Positions 6,908 through 16,032 of a DNA stretch of 64,000 nucleotides are shown here, in pieces; within the stretch, counting starts at the first letter, position 1; each line of letters begins with the position of its first letter. The DNA lies in the IMG/VR virus record IMGVR_UViG_3300044695_005756, positions 1 to 64,000 of that record. One strand, given 5' to 3'. A program made the position numbers and the translations under genes. The notes under the pieces are model-generated. The model had not been told where the DNA came from and ran no database searches. It worked only from the letters and a program-made list of their open reading frames with translations. Source of the DNA: a virus.

Positions 6908-8009
6908 TTTTTGTTTTAGAAATTGCTTGTACAACCGAAGCGACATACGGATCAGCGATAACTTTCTTTTCGCTACCATCGTCTTCTACTTCTTCATGAA
7001 GATGTGATACATCGGCTTTCTTTAAGCCAGATGGAAAATAGTTCTCACGAATTGTCTCAAGTTTTTCTACGAATTCTTCCTCTGTGGAAAATTCTACACT
7101 CTCTGCAAGTGCTTTGATTTTTTCTACTTGAGTTGCTGTGAGCCCTTCACATACTTCATTTACAAGTTGTACTTTAATTGCTTCAGTAAGTTGTTTTTTA
7201 TACTGAATATTCGCTTCAATTTCTTCATTCAATTTAACTTCCAGTTCTTCGACTTTAGATGCAAGTTCATCTACCAGTTCTACTTTGTCTTCTGGAACAT
7301 TGATGTAATTTTCAGCAAACAGATTACGCAGACCAGCAATAAAGTCTTCTGTGATTTCTGAACGCAGACCGCTTTCGATTGCGATTTCGTTTTCATCCAT
7401 CCACTGCTCTACGACATAGTTCAAGTAATCATCTACCTTTTCGGTAAGTTCTGCTTTGATTTCTTCAACAGCTTCAGCTAACATGCCAGCATATTCAGCT
7501 TCCATTTGTTCTTGAATCTGTGCAACACGGTCAAATACACGTGCCTCAAAGATCGTAGCAGCTTTTGCTTTGAAGTCTTCAGAAATGTTTTTATCGTCAG
7601 CAAACAATGCAGCAACATCTTCTTTCATCTGTGCTTTCATTTCTTCGATTGCTGTTTCATCATCAATCATTTCTTCATCTTCACGATCTTCTTCTTCAGG
7701 CATCATGTTTGTGCCTGAACCTAGACGCATGTTTTTGTCACCAAGTTGAACATCACTTGATGCCGCTGATGGCTTCATGTTGAGAGAAGATTGATTTGAG
7801 CCTGATGTATCTTTGCCCTTACTATTCAGTTTGGCAGAGTTATCATTTGGCTTATAATTTTGTGGTGTAGGACCACCTAAATCCTCAGGTGTTCCAGGAT
7901 TGCCTGGAGGTGTATTCTGAGTTAATTTAGGCATTGGCATACCAGGAGCAGATGACTTGCTAGATGCAAGAATTTCTGCCGCTGCTTCCATGAGTTTGTT
8001 TGTTGCCAT
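6903..8009 (-). CDS. gp22: Prohead scaffold protein gp22
   Basis: This 368-residue, strongly acidic, helix-rich protein is positioned between the protease gp21 and the capsid gp23 exactly as in T4. The first about 95 residues are low-complexity (Pro, Gly, Asn, Ser). The middle and C-terminus form long charged helices (DREDEEMIDDETAIEEMKAQ; KVEELEVKLNEEIEANIQYKKQLTEAIK) expected for the internal scaffolding core that shapes the prohead and is degraded by gp21. Longer than T4 gp22 (about 269) because of the extended N-terminus. ATG with AAGGAGA about 6 bases upstream and a perfect late promoter box at 8032-8039. Confidence 0.9.
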   Translation of the reverse strand: MATNKLMEAAAEILASSKSSAPGMPMPKLTQNTPPGNPGTPEDLGGPTPQNYKPNDNSAKLNSKGKDTSGSNQSSLNMKPSAASSDVQLGDKNMRLGSGTNMMPEEEDREDEEMIDDETAIEEMKAQMKEDVAALFADDKNISEDFKAKAATIFEARVFDRVAQIQEQMEAEYAGMLAEAVEEIKAELTEKVDDYLNYVVEQWMDENEIAIESGLRSEITEDFIAGLRNLFAENYINVPEDKVELVDELASKVEELEVKLNEEIEANIQYKKQLTEAIKVQLVNEVCEGLTATQVEKIKALAESVEFSTEEEFVEKLETIRENYFPSGLKKADVSHLHEEVEDDGSEKKVIADPYVASVVQAISKTKI

Positions 8010-8031
8010 TGAATATCTCCTTATGATTTCT

Positions 8032-8039
8032 TATTTATA
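8032..8039 (-). promoter_or_regulatory. T4-type late promoter box TATAAATA before gp22
   Basis: A perfect TATAAATA on the minus strand, 23 bases upstream of the gp22 ATG and just upstream of the AAGGAGA ribosome site, in the short gap between gp21 and gp22. Confidence 0.75.
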
Positions 8040-8043
8040 AATT

Positions 8044-8694
8044 TTAAAGTTTTCGTAGAAAGTTTTCGAAAAGCTGTAGTCCAACAGATTCAATTTCTCT
8101 GCGTGATGCTTTACGAATTTGCTGTTTGCTGTAATCGATGTCAGATTCAACGAACTTCCCCTCTACAAATAACCATTCTTTGTTTTCCATAATGCCCTGA
8201 ACAAAAGCGCCAGGAGCAGAAGGATCAGCAACGATATCAGCAGCGGTTGCAAGGCGCAGGTCATCTTGTACTAGATTATAACCCTCTTTTGTCATTACGA
8301 CAGAGCCCAACGCGCGGGATGAAACACCAAGACCAACACCAGACTCAATCAGATTTTTGGCAATTAAACCATATGGCGTTTCCATAATGAGTGCTTTACC
8401 GACAAATGTGTTGCCGTTTTCTACCAAACTTGTAATCTTATGTGACACACGTTCTAGATTTAATGATGGTGTGTCTGGATGTCCGAGTTCGCCAAGCGCA
8501 CGGTTTGTATCAATGTATTCTTGTTTGTATCGCGCAACTTCATTCCGAAGTGTGTCCATTTTGTACATACGATTGTTACGATTAACTGCATCGCCAACTA
8601 GAAATATGCCTTCGATGTAAAGATTCTTTTTACCATCTTCAGTTTTTTCGGTAAGATATCTTACATTTTCAATGTGTTCTTTAATGAGTTTCAT
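8044..8694 (-). CDS. gp21: Prohead core protease gp21
   Basis: 216 residues, equal to T4 gp21 (about 212). A serine protease of the phage prohead protease family that matures capsid and core proteins and then digests the scaffold. Catalytic candidates are visible: His72 in GELGHP and Ser125/Ser126 in GVSSRALG, about 53 residues apart, as in the family. The strand YIEGIFLVGDAVNRNNRMY precedes the His. Good AGGAG ribosome site 9-10 bases from the ATG. It shares one base with the stop of the small structural gene upstream and precedes gp22. Confidence 0.95.
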   Translation of the reverse strand: MKLIKEHIENVRYLTEKTEDGKKNLYIEGIFLVGDAVNRNNRMYKMDTLRNEVARYKQEYIDTNRALGELGHPDTPSLNLERVSHKITSLVENGNTFVGKALIMETPYGLIAKNLIESGVGLGVSSRALGSVVMTKEGYNLVQDDLRLATAADIVADPSAPGAFVQGIMENKEWLFVEGKFVESDIDYSKQQIRKASRREIESVGLQLFENFLRKL

Positions 8695-9056
8695 TATAGG
8701 TTTACTCCTGTATATGGATCAACATTGTATGTCGCATACTTGGCAAGATGTAAAATAATTGTGCCACCAGTATTGATTTCAATTACAATGCTTTGAGTGT
8801 TATTGTTTGCGACCGAATAACCATAAGAATCAAAGTCCATGTCACCGCCGTTTTGAAGTGCTAACAGAGGTACACCATTTCGAGTGATACGGATATTGCC
8901 GTTTGTTGACCACAAAACATGTTTGATATCGGCAGCAGTAACAGTTTCGGTCGTAGCGTTTGCTCTTAAACTATTGAGAGTGATTGTGTATGTTCCAGGA
9001 TCAACCGCACGAACGATTGACGATCCTCTTAGAGTATTGGTAATTTCAAATGGCAT
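8694..9056 (-). CDS. Small beta-rich virion protein, unassigned (head region)
   Basis: 120 residues, predicted nearly all beta by pattern: YTITLNSLRANATTETVTAADI, NGNIRITRNGVPLLALQNGG, SIVIEINTGGTIILHLAKY. No catalytic motif and no membrane segment. Similar small proteins (a strand with 'ITRNG...L' then a 'GTIILHL' edge strand) are found in the head cluster of T4-like aquatic phages. Its position between gp68 and gp21 suggests a head or prohead component, possibly decorating, but that is inference. ATG start; the stop overlaps the gp21 start. Confidence 0.65.
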   Translation of the reverse strand: MPFEITNTLRGSSIVRAVDPGTYTITLNSLRANATTETVTAADIKHVLWSTNGNIRITRNGVPLLALQNGGDMDFDSYGYSVANNNTQSIVIEINTGGTIILHLAKYATYNVDPYTGVNL

Positions 9057-9057
9057 T

Positions 9058-9519
9058 TTATCTTAGTCCCATAGATTTACGACGGCGCATTGACATCTTT
9101 CTTTTTAACAATGTGCGTCTGAGTTTACTTTTTCTTGTTGTTTTCCAAGATCGTTTTAACAAACGAGCCTTACGCAATCTTACTGTTGCTGGTATACGTT
9201 TAACTGTGCTGCCAGAAATGCGATAACCTTTAAGTCCAGATTTTTTTACATTTCTCTGTACTATAATTCTACCTTTTTTGTTGCGACGAATACGGCGACG
9301 AACTTTCGTAATGCGTCCCATTTTTACAAGGTTTGCATTACGTTTTTTAGCCGCTTCTTCTAATACTTCTTCGTCAACTTCAATTTCTTCAAACATCGCA
9401 TCAACGATGTGTGGCTTTGCTTCTTCCATACGAACAGAAGCAATGTCATCCAAACGCGCAAAGATAAGTTCTTTGGCTTCGTCTAATTTATTCTGTAGAA
9501 TTAAGTCTACAAAATTCAT
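9058..9519 (-). CDS. gp68: Prohead core protein gp68-like
   Basis: 153 residues, similar in size and layout to T4 gp68. There is an acidic helical first half (NFVDLILQNKLDEAKELIFARLDDI; FEEIEVDEEVLEEAAKKR) and a second half extremely rich in Arg and Lys, ending MSMRRRKSMGLR. Such proteins are minor components of the prohead core and are processed by gp21. I take the ATG at 9519, with GGAAA about 7 bases upstream, rather than the TTG four codons before it. The gene overlaps the end of the preceding gene by 32 bases. Confidence 0.75.
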   Translation of the reverse strand: MNFVDLILQNKLDEAKELIFARLDDIASVRMEEAKPHIVDAMFEEIEVDEEVLEEAAKKRNANLVKMGRITKVRRRIRRNKKGRIIVQRNVKKSGLKGYRISGSTVKRIPATVRLRKARLLKRSWKTTRKSKLRRTLLKRKMSMRRRKSMGLR

Positions 9520-10159
9520 ATAGTTTTCCAAATGAAGTTACAGATTCAGTTAGTTGTTGCCAAAAATAATTTTTACTATTTTCTTCCAACTGATCGTATG
9601 TGTTTATAATTTGTTGTTTTGTTTCTTCATTAAGTGAAATGATGTTGCCATCGTTTAACAATAATTGTTCCGACTCAACAAGTTCACGAATATATTCTTC
9701 GGCTTGAATTGGCGCGTCAAGAGCAGGACCATAAGGAACACTAAAAACTCTTTTAAGTTTATCACTCCAATACATTGCGATTCTTGTTCCATCTGGGTAC
9801 AATCTTACCGCTTTACGTTTGATTACCAAAACGACCGGTGGATCTGGCACCAACGGATACGCTGAACCCACATTGTCTGCTCTTGCTTCTTCTAGTTCTT
9901 CACGAACTGCTTGTCTTGCTTTGCCAAAAATCTGTTTATTATTTGAAACCAAATCTACCATGCGGTTAAAAAGATTACGCATGATTTCGCGGTCAGCATT
10001 GTTGAACTGTGGTCTTTCTTCACCCATCTTATCTAAGATTTTGTGAATACGAGCCAACTGTGCTTTGTTTGCCAAACCTGCACGAACAAGAGCGTCGAAC
10101 TTTGAATAGTCCGACTTCTCTTCTTCTACGATAGATTTAAATTCAAGTAATGATTTCAT
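9488..10159 (-). CDS. Head-assembly-cluster protein of unknown function
   Basis: 223 residues between the prohead core genes gp67 and gp68. The N-terminal 80 residues are helical (KFDALVRAGLANKAQLARIHKILDKMG and DREIMRNLFNRMVDLV), the middle is a compact beta region (VVLVIKRKAVRLYPDGTRIAMYWSDKLKRVFSVPYG), and the C-terminus is helical. I recognise the pattern from T4-like phages but know no assigned function. Its location suggests a prohead core or internal head protein. ATG overlaps the gp67 stop (TAATG), which implies coupled translation. Confidence 0.7.
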   Translation of the reverse strand: MKSLLEFKSIVEEEKSDYSKFDALVRAGLANKAQLARIHKILDKMGEERPQFNNADREIMRNLFNRMVDLVSNNKQIFGKARQAVREELEEARADNVGSAYPLVPDPPVVLVIKRKAVRLYPDGTRIAMYWSDKLKRVFSVPYGPALDAPIQAEEYIRELVESEQLLLNDGNIISLNEETKQQIINTYDQLEENSKNYFWQQLTESVTSFGKLYEFCRLNSTE

Positions 10160-10359
10160 TACTGTTCTACTGTTTCTTCTTCATCGTCGGCAATTTCTTC
10201 GTGGCTTTGCTCTTGCCCGCCAAAAAGAGTAGTAGCGATTTCTTGCTTACGGCTTTGGAGCGCATCGAACGCTTTTGCGGATAAAACATTTTCTATGCCT
10301 TCTTTTGCTGCAATACTTTCTCCAGCAGCAATATCGTTAATAATATCTTGAATATTCAT
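10159..10359 (-). CDS. gp67: Prohead core protein gp67-like
   Basis: 66 residues: an amphipathic N-terminal half (NIQDIINDIAAGESIAAKEGIENVLSAKAFDALQSRKQEI) followed by a very acidic tail (EEIADDEEETVEQ). This is the signature of T4 gp67, an abundant small prohead core protein needed for correct head shape, and the position directly after the portal gene is the same. AGGTT-type ribosome site upstream of the ATG and a perfect late promoter box 26 bases upstream. Confidence 0.82.
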   Translation of the reverse strand: MNIQDIINDIAAGESIAAKEGIENVLSAKAFDALQSRKQEIATTLFGGQEQSHEEIADDEEETVEQ

Positions 10360-10370
10360 AATAACCTTTC

Positions 10371-12041
10371 TTATCTGCGTCTATTATTTATACTGACCAC
10401 GGATCTGTTTACCTCATCATCAAGACCAGGTGTCAATGACTCTTCTGTTTCTTCGGTATTTTCAACTGTATTGTCTTCTGGTTCTGCTTGTGGTACAGCA
10501 CCTTGTGAAGGTCCACCTAATACGGGACCTTGCATGTCATCAGGTAGTGTATCTTTTTCCTCTTGAATTTCTTTTTGCATGTCTTCAATTTCTTCATCAG
10601 TCATCATGAGAACTTTATTCATAACATAATGATTTGAGAAATAACGACCTACAAAAGGATCAACTAGGCTTACCATCTGCAATCTATTTTGAAGTAATTC
10701 AGCTTCACGCAATTCAGTAAAGTTGTTGTCTTTACGGAAGTCATAATAGATGTCTTCTTTAAACTCATCCCATTCTTCACGGGTACAAATACCTTTAAGT
10801 ACCAATTGTACTTTGAGTGCATCATCAAATATCTGTGAAAACTTATTACGAAGACGAACAACAAATTTTGCGAACTTCAATTCATCACGGGTAATTTCTT
10901 GACTTTTACCCATTCCAGCAAATCCGCCCTCTTGTGATTCTAGTCTTGAATATGGTACGTTAAGAGACTGTAAAAGTTTCTTTTGAAAATACTTAACGTC
11001 TTCTAACTCACCAAGATTCTGACCAGCTGGTAATGTGGTAATCTCTGTACCTTTACCACCTTCTCTTCGTGGTAACCAGAAGTCTTCAAGCATTGACATG
11101 TGTTTACGTTCATCACGGATCTCACCAGTGTTCGCATCGTAAACTAATTTGTTTCGATACTTGATCATGATGTCACGCAGGTATTGTTCTGCTTTACCAC
11201 GTGGTAGATTACCAACGTCAATGTAAAAAATACGGCGTTCTGGTGCGCGTGAAATTCTGTAAATAACAATCGCATCTTCAATCATACGCAACTGATTCAA
11301 TGGTTTGATTGCTTTGTGTAGATACGAAATGACAAAAGTATTTTTTGCATCCATCAGACCTGAATTAATATTAATAATCGAATCTGGTGCAATACGAATA
11401 CCTTGTCCTACATTTGATGTAAATGTTTGCGTGGTTGTTCCACGATCATTGTAGACATAGTATTCAGCAACCGATACAACAATCATTGCTCCTGTTTTCG
11501 GATCACGATCTTTTTTAATCTCACGCACCTTACGAATTTTGCGTGGATCAATGTATCTAAGTTCTTGAATACCTTCTTTGGGATTCTTATCGTTTACGAC
11601 AACATGATAAAAGATACGACCGTCAATATACCAACGCTTAAATAAATCGTCAGCAAGATTACTGAAGTTTAACATTTTTAATACATTGTCAAACTCTTCA
11701 GCAATTTTCTTTTTAATCGATTCTGGTTGTTTGAGATTGTCTAAAACGATATCGACAACTTTACCTGCTTCATCATGAGTGATAGCTTCATTAACGATTT
11801 CATCAATTGCCATTTGACACTCAGGGTGATTGGACATCTCACGATATCGAGTGATGAGTTCAATTTCATTTCGAACTGAACCTTCTAAATCGACATAGGT
11901 ACCGTAGTACGCATTTTGCGTAACGGTAACTGCACCATCATCTACGGTCGCAGAAGGCAAAGCAAAGGATGCCTGTTCGGGTTTTTCAACCTTGACGACA
12001 TCCTTTGAGCCTATTGTAAAGCCAAAAAGTTTAATTGCCAT
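10371..12041 (-). CDS. gp20: Portal vertex protein gp20
   Basis: 556 residues (T4 gp20 about 524). It contains the conserved portal signatures YREMSNHPECQMAIDEIVNEAI, WYIDGRIFYHVVV, ELRYIDPRKIRKVREI, YRISRAPERRIFYIDVGNLPRGKAEQYL, and the MLEDFWLPRREGGKGTEI motif widely used as a cyanomyovirus marker. The 12-mer portal nucleates prohead assembly and is the DNA channel. Acidic Pro/Thr-rich C-terminus. AGGATG ribosome site precedes the ATG. It follows the gp19 terminator at 12060-12083. Confidence 0.97.
   Translation of the reverse strand: MAIKLFGFTIGSKDVVKVEKPEQASFALPSATVDDGAVTVTQNAYYGTYVDLEGSVRNEIELITRYREMSNHPECQMAIDEIVNEAITHDEAGKVVDIVLDNLKQPESIKKKIAEEFDNVLKMLNFSNLADDLFKRWYIDGRIFYHVVVNDKNPKEGIQELRYIDPRKIRKVREIKKDRDPKTGAMIVVSVAEYYVYNDRGTTTQTFTSNVGQGIRIAPDSIININSGLMDAKNTFVISYLHKAIKPLNQLRMIEDAIVIYRISRAPERRIFYIDVGNLPRGKAEQYLRDIMIKYRNKLVYDANTGEIRDERKHMSMLEDFWLPRREGGKGTEITTLPAGQNLGELEDVKYFQKKLLQSLNVPYSRLESQEGGFAGMGKSQEITRDELKFAKFVVRLRNKFSQIFDDALKVQLVLKGICTREEWDEFKEDIYYDFRKDNNFTELREAELLQNRLQMVSLVDPFVGRYFSNHYVMNKVLMMTDEEIEDMQKEIQEEKDTLPDDMQGPVLGGPSQGAVPQAEPEDNTVENTEETEESLTPGLDDEVNRSVVSINNRRR
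10385..10392 (-). promoter_or_regulatory. T4-type late promoter box TATAAATA before gp67
   Basis: A perfect TATAAATA on the minus strand inside the last codons of gp20, 26 bases upstream of the gp67 ATG. It could restart transcription for the prohead core genes. Confidence 0.65.
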
Positions 12042-12059
12042 TAAAAATCATCCTATATT

Positions 12060-12083
12060 AAAAAGTAGGGCAAAAGCCCTACT
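12060..12083 (-). terminator. Rho-independent terminator after gp19
   Basis: On the minus strand a perfect 8-pair stem AGTAGGGC / GCCCTACT with a TTTT loop is followed by TTTTAA. It begins 1-2 bases after the gp19 stop, between gp19 and gp20. Confidence 0.85.
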
Positions 12084-12084
12084 C

Positions 12085-12630
12085 TTAGAGAACACCATCT
12101 GCAACTGCTTCCCACCACTGGTAGGTAAGTGTTACAGAAAACTCTTCAATCGCATCATTTGAACCCCAATCAACATCAATCGGTGTGATGTCAGATGGGA
12201 ATAGACCAACAAATCTATATTTTTTGATTGAGTTACCTGCTTTACCAAACTGTGTAACTTCTCCATCAACCGTGTATCCTAGTGGTGTACTTGCGATTGG
12301 ATTACGAACATTGAGATTATGGCTATTGATACCATTCATCCAGCGTTCGAATGCATTGCGTACAACAAAGTCTTCATCGTTAATAATTGTTACTGTCCAG
12401 TCAGCAAAAGTACGATTACCCACAAACTTGAGTTCACGACCAAAGTATTGAACGGGTACAACACCCAGAGTTGAACCTGGTAGTTGTGCCGTCTTACACA
12501 TGAACGTCATTTTTGTTTGCGCGTTTCCTGGTAATGAGAACACAGGAAACGGCATACTTACCTCAAATAGATTTGGGCGGGCACCGTCACCTTGCAGTTG
12601 TGAGCGGAACTGATTTACATTGAATGCCAT
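12085..12630 (-). CDS. gp19: Tail tube protein gp19
   Basis: 181 residues. The sequence follows T4 gp19 closely in order: ARPNLFEVSMPFPVF, MTFMCKTAQLPGSTLGVVPVQYFGRELKFVGNRTFADWTVTIINDEDFVVRNAFERWM, then KYRFVGLFPSDITPIDVDWGSNDAIEEFSVTLTYQWWE. The family stacks as hexameric rings to form the inner tail tube. AGGAGAA ribosome site before the ATG. Directly downstream of the sheath gene gp18 as in T4, and followed by a strong hairpin terminator. Confidence 0.96.
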   Translation of the reverse strand: MAFNVNQFRSQLQGDGARPNLFEVSMPFPVFSLPGNAQTKMTFMCKTAQLPGSTLGVVPVQYFGRELKFVGNRTFADWTVTIINDEDFVVRNAFERWMNGINSHNLNVRNPIASTPLGYTVDGEVTQFGKAGNSIKKYRFVGLFPSDITPIDVDWGSNDAIEEFSVTLTYQWWEAVADGVL

Positions 12631-12653
12631 TTATTATTCTCCTGTTTCTCTTT

Positions 12654-12661
12654 TATTTAAG
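12654..12661 (-). promoter_or_regulatory. Late promoter box variant CTTAAATA before gp19
   Basis: CTTAAATA on the minus strand, two mismatches to TATAAATA, 24 bases upstream of the gp19 ATG, which matches the spacing of the perfect boxes. It overlaps the gp18 stop. Confidence 0.35.
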
Positions 12662-14342
12662 CTGCCCCTACCACTTCATTGAAACTTACACCTGTACGTA
12701 CCGCTACAAAGTTAAGTTGAATGAAGTTGATGGAACGAGCAGGTTTAATGTAAATGTCACCTACAAATTCATTACGATCAATAACTTCTCCTGTGTTGTT
12801 TGTTTCATCACAGACAACACGGTAGTCTGTAATACCACGACGACCTTGAACATCACGCAGGAAAGGCTCTACGAGAGAAACGAACTGTGCGCGGGTAAAC
12901 TGATCATTAAATTCAAACAGAGAGAAACGTGCCGCGCGTGAAATTGCTTTTTCAAGCGTGATGAACAAACGACGAACATTGATACGATCAAATGCACTTG
13001 GCTTGCTCAACATTGTTTTATCACCAAACAGAACTGTACCTTCACCAGGGAAAGAAACTACTGGATTAACACCCTTTGTATATAGAGTGTCACGTTCCGT
13101 CTTAGTTGGGTTCCATGCAAGTTTAATTACATTCTTAATTACACCACGATTTAGACCACCTGGTGAGAACCATGGATCGCGTTCGTTATCTGTACGAACA
13201 CATAATCCAGCAATATCACCGTTAAGTGGAATCCAACGATATACATCATTGTATTTGTCATACTGATATTTGTATCCAGAATCGATGACTGCATAAGATG
13301 ATGAAGTCAAAGAATCTCTATAAGAAACAATGTCTGCTGCTTCATTACCTGCATTATCAACGCAGTCTGATTTTTCTGGTGAAACGAATGCTACACAATC
13401 TTTTCTTGAGCCTGCAATGTTATCAATTACATGCGCTGCAATTGTTGCATTACCTGTACCAGTTACAAGCAATGAGATATCAACAGATTCGGCGTTTGCA
13501 AATTTATCCCAACCAGAGGTAATTTGTGAATTGCCTACAGTACCGTCTGTTCCACCAGAAAGTGAGAAAGTTACGTTACCTGTTGTATTTGCAAATACGG
13601 ATGCATTTGCTGATGAACCCCATGCTGTTCCTGCACCAGTATTTTGTGTAGGATGTGCAACTGACCAAATGTATTTTGATTTAGTTTCGATTACTTTTTT
13701 GTAGTAATTTGAGTTACCTGAATCGTCTTTTGCGTCTGATGCTTTAGAAACAAAAGCAAATTTTTCTAGAACTGTGCCTTGTGAGCCTGTCCATAATCCA
13801 TCTTCATCGATAACAATAACATGTAGTTCATCAAAAGAACCATTTCTTGATGACACATATCCTGATGTTCCCGGTGCTGAAGAGAACTGTGACTTATAAG
13901 CCCATGTACCATATGATGCTGCGTCGGCTAAAGACACTCTAAGTGAATTACCTAAAGTCCCTGGCCAACGAGCAGCAAATCCGTTGTATGAATTTGCTGC
14001 ATAACCTGTATGATTTTCATCATAATCGTCTTCGCTTTTAATGACTAACGATCCGCCATTTGCAGTTGCGTTATTACCGTTTGTAGGAACAGCACGAACA
14101 ATCTTTAAGTTGTTACCGTAAGATAGGAAGTTCGCGGCAGAGAACCAATACTCATAATTTGTGCTATCTGGTTTACCGAATCTGTCCACCAGACGAACTT
14201 CATCGGAAATAGTTGTGACTACACCACATGGTCCCCAATTAAAAGGTCCTACAAATGCGCCAGCAGAAGTGACAACTGAAGGAATAACTGTAGTCAGATC
14301 GATCTCTGATACATTCACTCCAGGTGATAATTGAAATGCCAT
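12657..14342 (-). CDS. gp18: Contractile tail sheath protein gp18
   Basis: 561 residues (T4 about 659). N-terminus FQLSPGVNVSEIDLTTVIPSV and AFVGPFNWGPCGVVTTISDEVRLVDRFGKP, and a C-terminal domain with VNPVVSFPGEGTVLFGDKTML, FDRINVRRLFITLEKAISRAARFSLFEFND, and RGITDYRVVCDETNN, are all conserved sheath elements. The central protruding domain (about residues 100-330) is Ser/Asn/Gly-rich and variable, as expected for the outer surface. The family contracts to drive the tube through the cell envelope. AAAGGAGAAAT ribosome site before the ATG. Confidence 0.96.
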   Translation of the reverse strand: MAFQLSPGVNVSEIDLTTVIPSVVTSAGAFVGPFNWGPCGVVTTISDEVRLVDRFGKPDSTNYEYWFSAANFLSYGNNLKIVRAVPTNGNNATANGGSLVIKSEDDYDENHTGYAANSYNGFAARWPGTLGNSLRVSLADAASYGTWAYKSQFSSAPGTSGYVSSRNGSFDELHVIVIDEDGLWTGSQGTVLEKFAFVSKASDAKDDSGNSNYYKKVIETKSKYIWSVAHPTQNTGAGTAWGSSANASVFANTTGNVTFSLSGGTDGTVGNSQITSGWDKFANAESVDISLLVTGTGNATIAAHVIDNIAGSRKDCVAFVSPEKSDCVDNAGNEAADIVSYRDSLTSSSYAVIDSGYKYQYDKYNDVYRWIPLNGDIAGLCVRTDNERDPWFSPGGLNRGVIKNVIKLAWNPTKTERDTLYTKGVNPVVSFPGEGTVLFGDKTMLSKPSAFDRINVRRLFITLEKAISRAARFSLFEFNDQFTRAQFVSLVEPFLRDVQGRRGITDYRVVCDETNNTGEVIDRNEFVGDIYIKPARSINFIQLNFVAVRTGVSFNEVVGAA

Positions 14343-14386
14343 TGGATTTCTCCTTTTATTGTTGGGTCAATATTCTTTTTATTGTC

Positions 14387-14394
14387 TATTTAGT
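14387..14394 (-). promoter_or_regulatory. Possible late promoter variant ACTAAATA before gp18
   Basis: ACTAAATA on the minus strand in the 55-base gap between gp17 and gp18, about 45 bases upstream of the gp18 ATG. The same octamer recurs at 27578-27585. Two mismatches to the T4 consensus and a longer spacing make it weak. Confidence 0.25.
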
Positions 14395-14397
14395 TTT

Positions 14398-16029
14398 TTA
14401 CAAATTTGATGATAAATAGCCCGCTGGAGGCTCCCACATGTCTCCGTCTTCCACTTCCAATTCTCTACGTAGCCCATCTTCAATAAAACCAAACGGCAAC
14501 ACACTTTCTTCACCTAACAAATTCTGTTCTTCTAACATGATTTTACGGATGTCTATTCTAGTTTCATCTTTAAAGAATGTTTGTGCTGTCAGCCATGCGT
14601 AAAGTACCAGACCCATGACAATATCATCATTATTACCCTCTTCAGCGGCATAAGTATCTTTTGTTCTCACAAAAGTATTCAGTTCGGCAATAGTGTCAAA
14701 GTCGTTGATGATGAGTTTATCATTTTCAATCAGCGTTTTGAGGTTGGCGCACCCGATCTTTTTGACGGATTTGGTTGTTTTTACACCAAATGCAACCGAA
14801 CGCCTGAAGCCAGCGGAAATACTTTGCCCCTTAATGTGGTGATGTTCCAGCTTGTAGATATTTTCATACTCTAAATCATAGTGTAAAATATCTACCACTT
14901 GCTGACCTACATTATTCGTTTCAATTAGCACATAAGCTTGATTGTACCGATTAGCTATGGCATATATGATTGTTGGCAAGAACAACAAAGGTAATTTGTT
15001 GTTACGATATCTTGCGACTTGTTTATAAGGAGCCTCTGTGGCATCAAGAACATTAATGGTATGATAGTCCATACCCACACCCTCAGAACAATCTACCGTT
15101 GCAATATAGATGCGCCCAGGTTTTGGATCTTCATATACAAACAAATGACCATCATCTTCAACTCTGAGTGGATCAAAGAAAGCCAACGAACGTAGTTTTG
15201 AGCCTGATATAAGTGTTGCAGAAGAGCCGATAAATTCTGTTTCAAATTCTTGTCGGAATTGTTCTTCAGAAGTATTCCGTATCGTTTCTTCTTTCCATTT
15301 TTGATCTCGTCCTGGAACTTGTGACCAATGAATCTCTAGTGTCTTGTAAAGTGAACGACCTTCGATAGCATCCATCCACATCTTGTAGAACAAATTCAAA
15401 CCATTTGGCGTCGATACAATAATTACTTTTGACGTTTTACCGGATGAGATAACAGGATATGTAGAAGTGAAGAAGTCTACTGCCATATTATGTGGTACGA
15501 ATGCAAACTCATCAAGAAAGATTAGATTGTAAGTACCACCTCGTACACCTGCTGCTGAAGTAGCGTATGCATAAATTTTTGAGCCATTTTCTAATTCGAT
15601 TGAGCGTTTATTCCAATTGATAATGCCCTGTTGAAGCCACATAGGTAGATACTCATATGCTTTTTGTATTTTGGCAAGAATATCTTGTGCAAGTTGAAGT
15701 TTGTTTGCAAGAATACCAATTACAAATTCTTCATTGAACAGAGCGGACCACAACATATATCCAACAGTTGTAGTTGTTTTACCTACCTGTCGTGGCATTT
15801 TTGCAATAACGAATCGGTTACTATGAAACTGTGTGACCATATCTTCTTGAAAGTCCCACATTTCAAATGGCACAAGACCGCGATCTACGTTGACAATTTT
15901 AACGTAGTTTCGAATAAAATATACTGGATCTTCAATGCATTTGGCAAGTTCTATGGCTTGTTCTTCAGTATAGGATATTTCAACACCGACTCGTTTAAGT
16001 CGGGCATTACCAAGATATCCGTCATCCAT
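14398..16029 (-). CDS. gp17: Terminase large subunit gp17
   Basis: 543 residues (T4 about 610). The N-terminal packaging ATPase shows Walker A RQVGKTT at residues 80-86 and Walker B LIFLDE at about 169-174. The C-terminal RNase H-like nuclease begins with IATVDCSEGVGMDYH, where Asp313 corresponds to the catalytic Asp of T4 gp17 (LDCSEG). YVLIETNNVG and NDDIVMGLVLYAW provide further nuclease acidic residues. It cuts and pumps DNA into the prohead. Unusually, a Dps-like gene separates it from the small subunit gp16, which precedes it directly in T4. Confidence 0.97.
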   Translation of the reverse strand: MDDGYLGNARLKRVGVEISYTEEQAIELAKCIEDPVYFIRNYVKIVNVDRGLVPFEMWDFQEDMVTQFHSNRFVIAKMPRQVGKTTTTVGYMLWSALFNEEFVIGILANKLQLAQDILAKIQKAYEYLPMWLQQGIINWNKRSIELENGSKIYAYATSAAGVRGGTYNLIFLDEFAFVPHNMAVDFFTSTYPVISSGKTSKVIIVSTPNGLNLFYKMWMDAIEGRSLYKTLEIHWSQVPGRDQKWKEETIRNTSEEQFRQEFETEFIGSSATLISGSKLRSLAFFDPLRVEDDGHLFVYEDPKPGRIYIATVDCSEGVGMDYHTINVLDATEAPYKQVARYRNNKLPLLFLPTIIYAIANRYNQAYVLIETNNVGQQVVDILHYDLEYENIYKLEHHHIKGQSISAGFRRSVAFGVKTTKSVKKIGCANLKTLIENDKLIINDFDTIAELNTFVRTKDTYAAEEGNNDDIVMGLVLYAWLTAQTFFKDETRIDIRKIMLEEQNLLGEESVLPFGFIEDGLRRELEVEDGDMWEPPAGYLSSNL

Positions 16030-16032
16030 ATT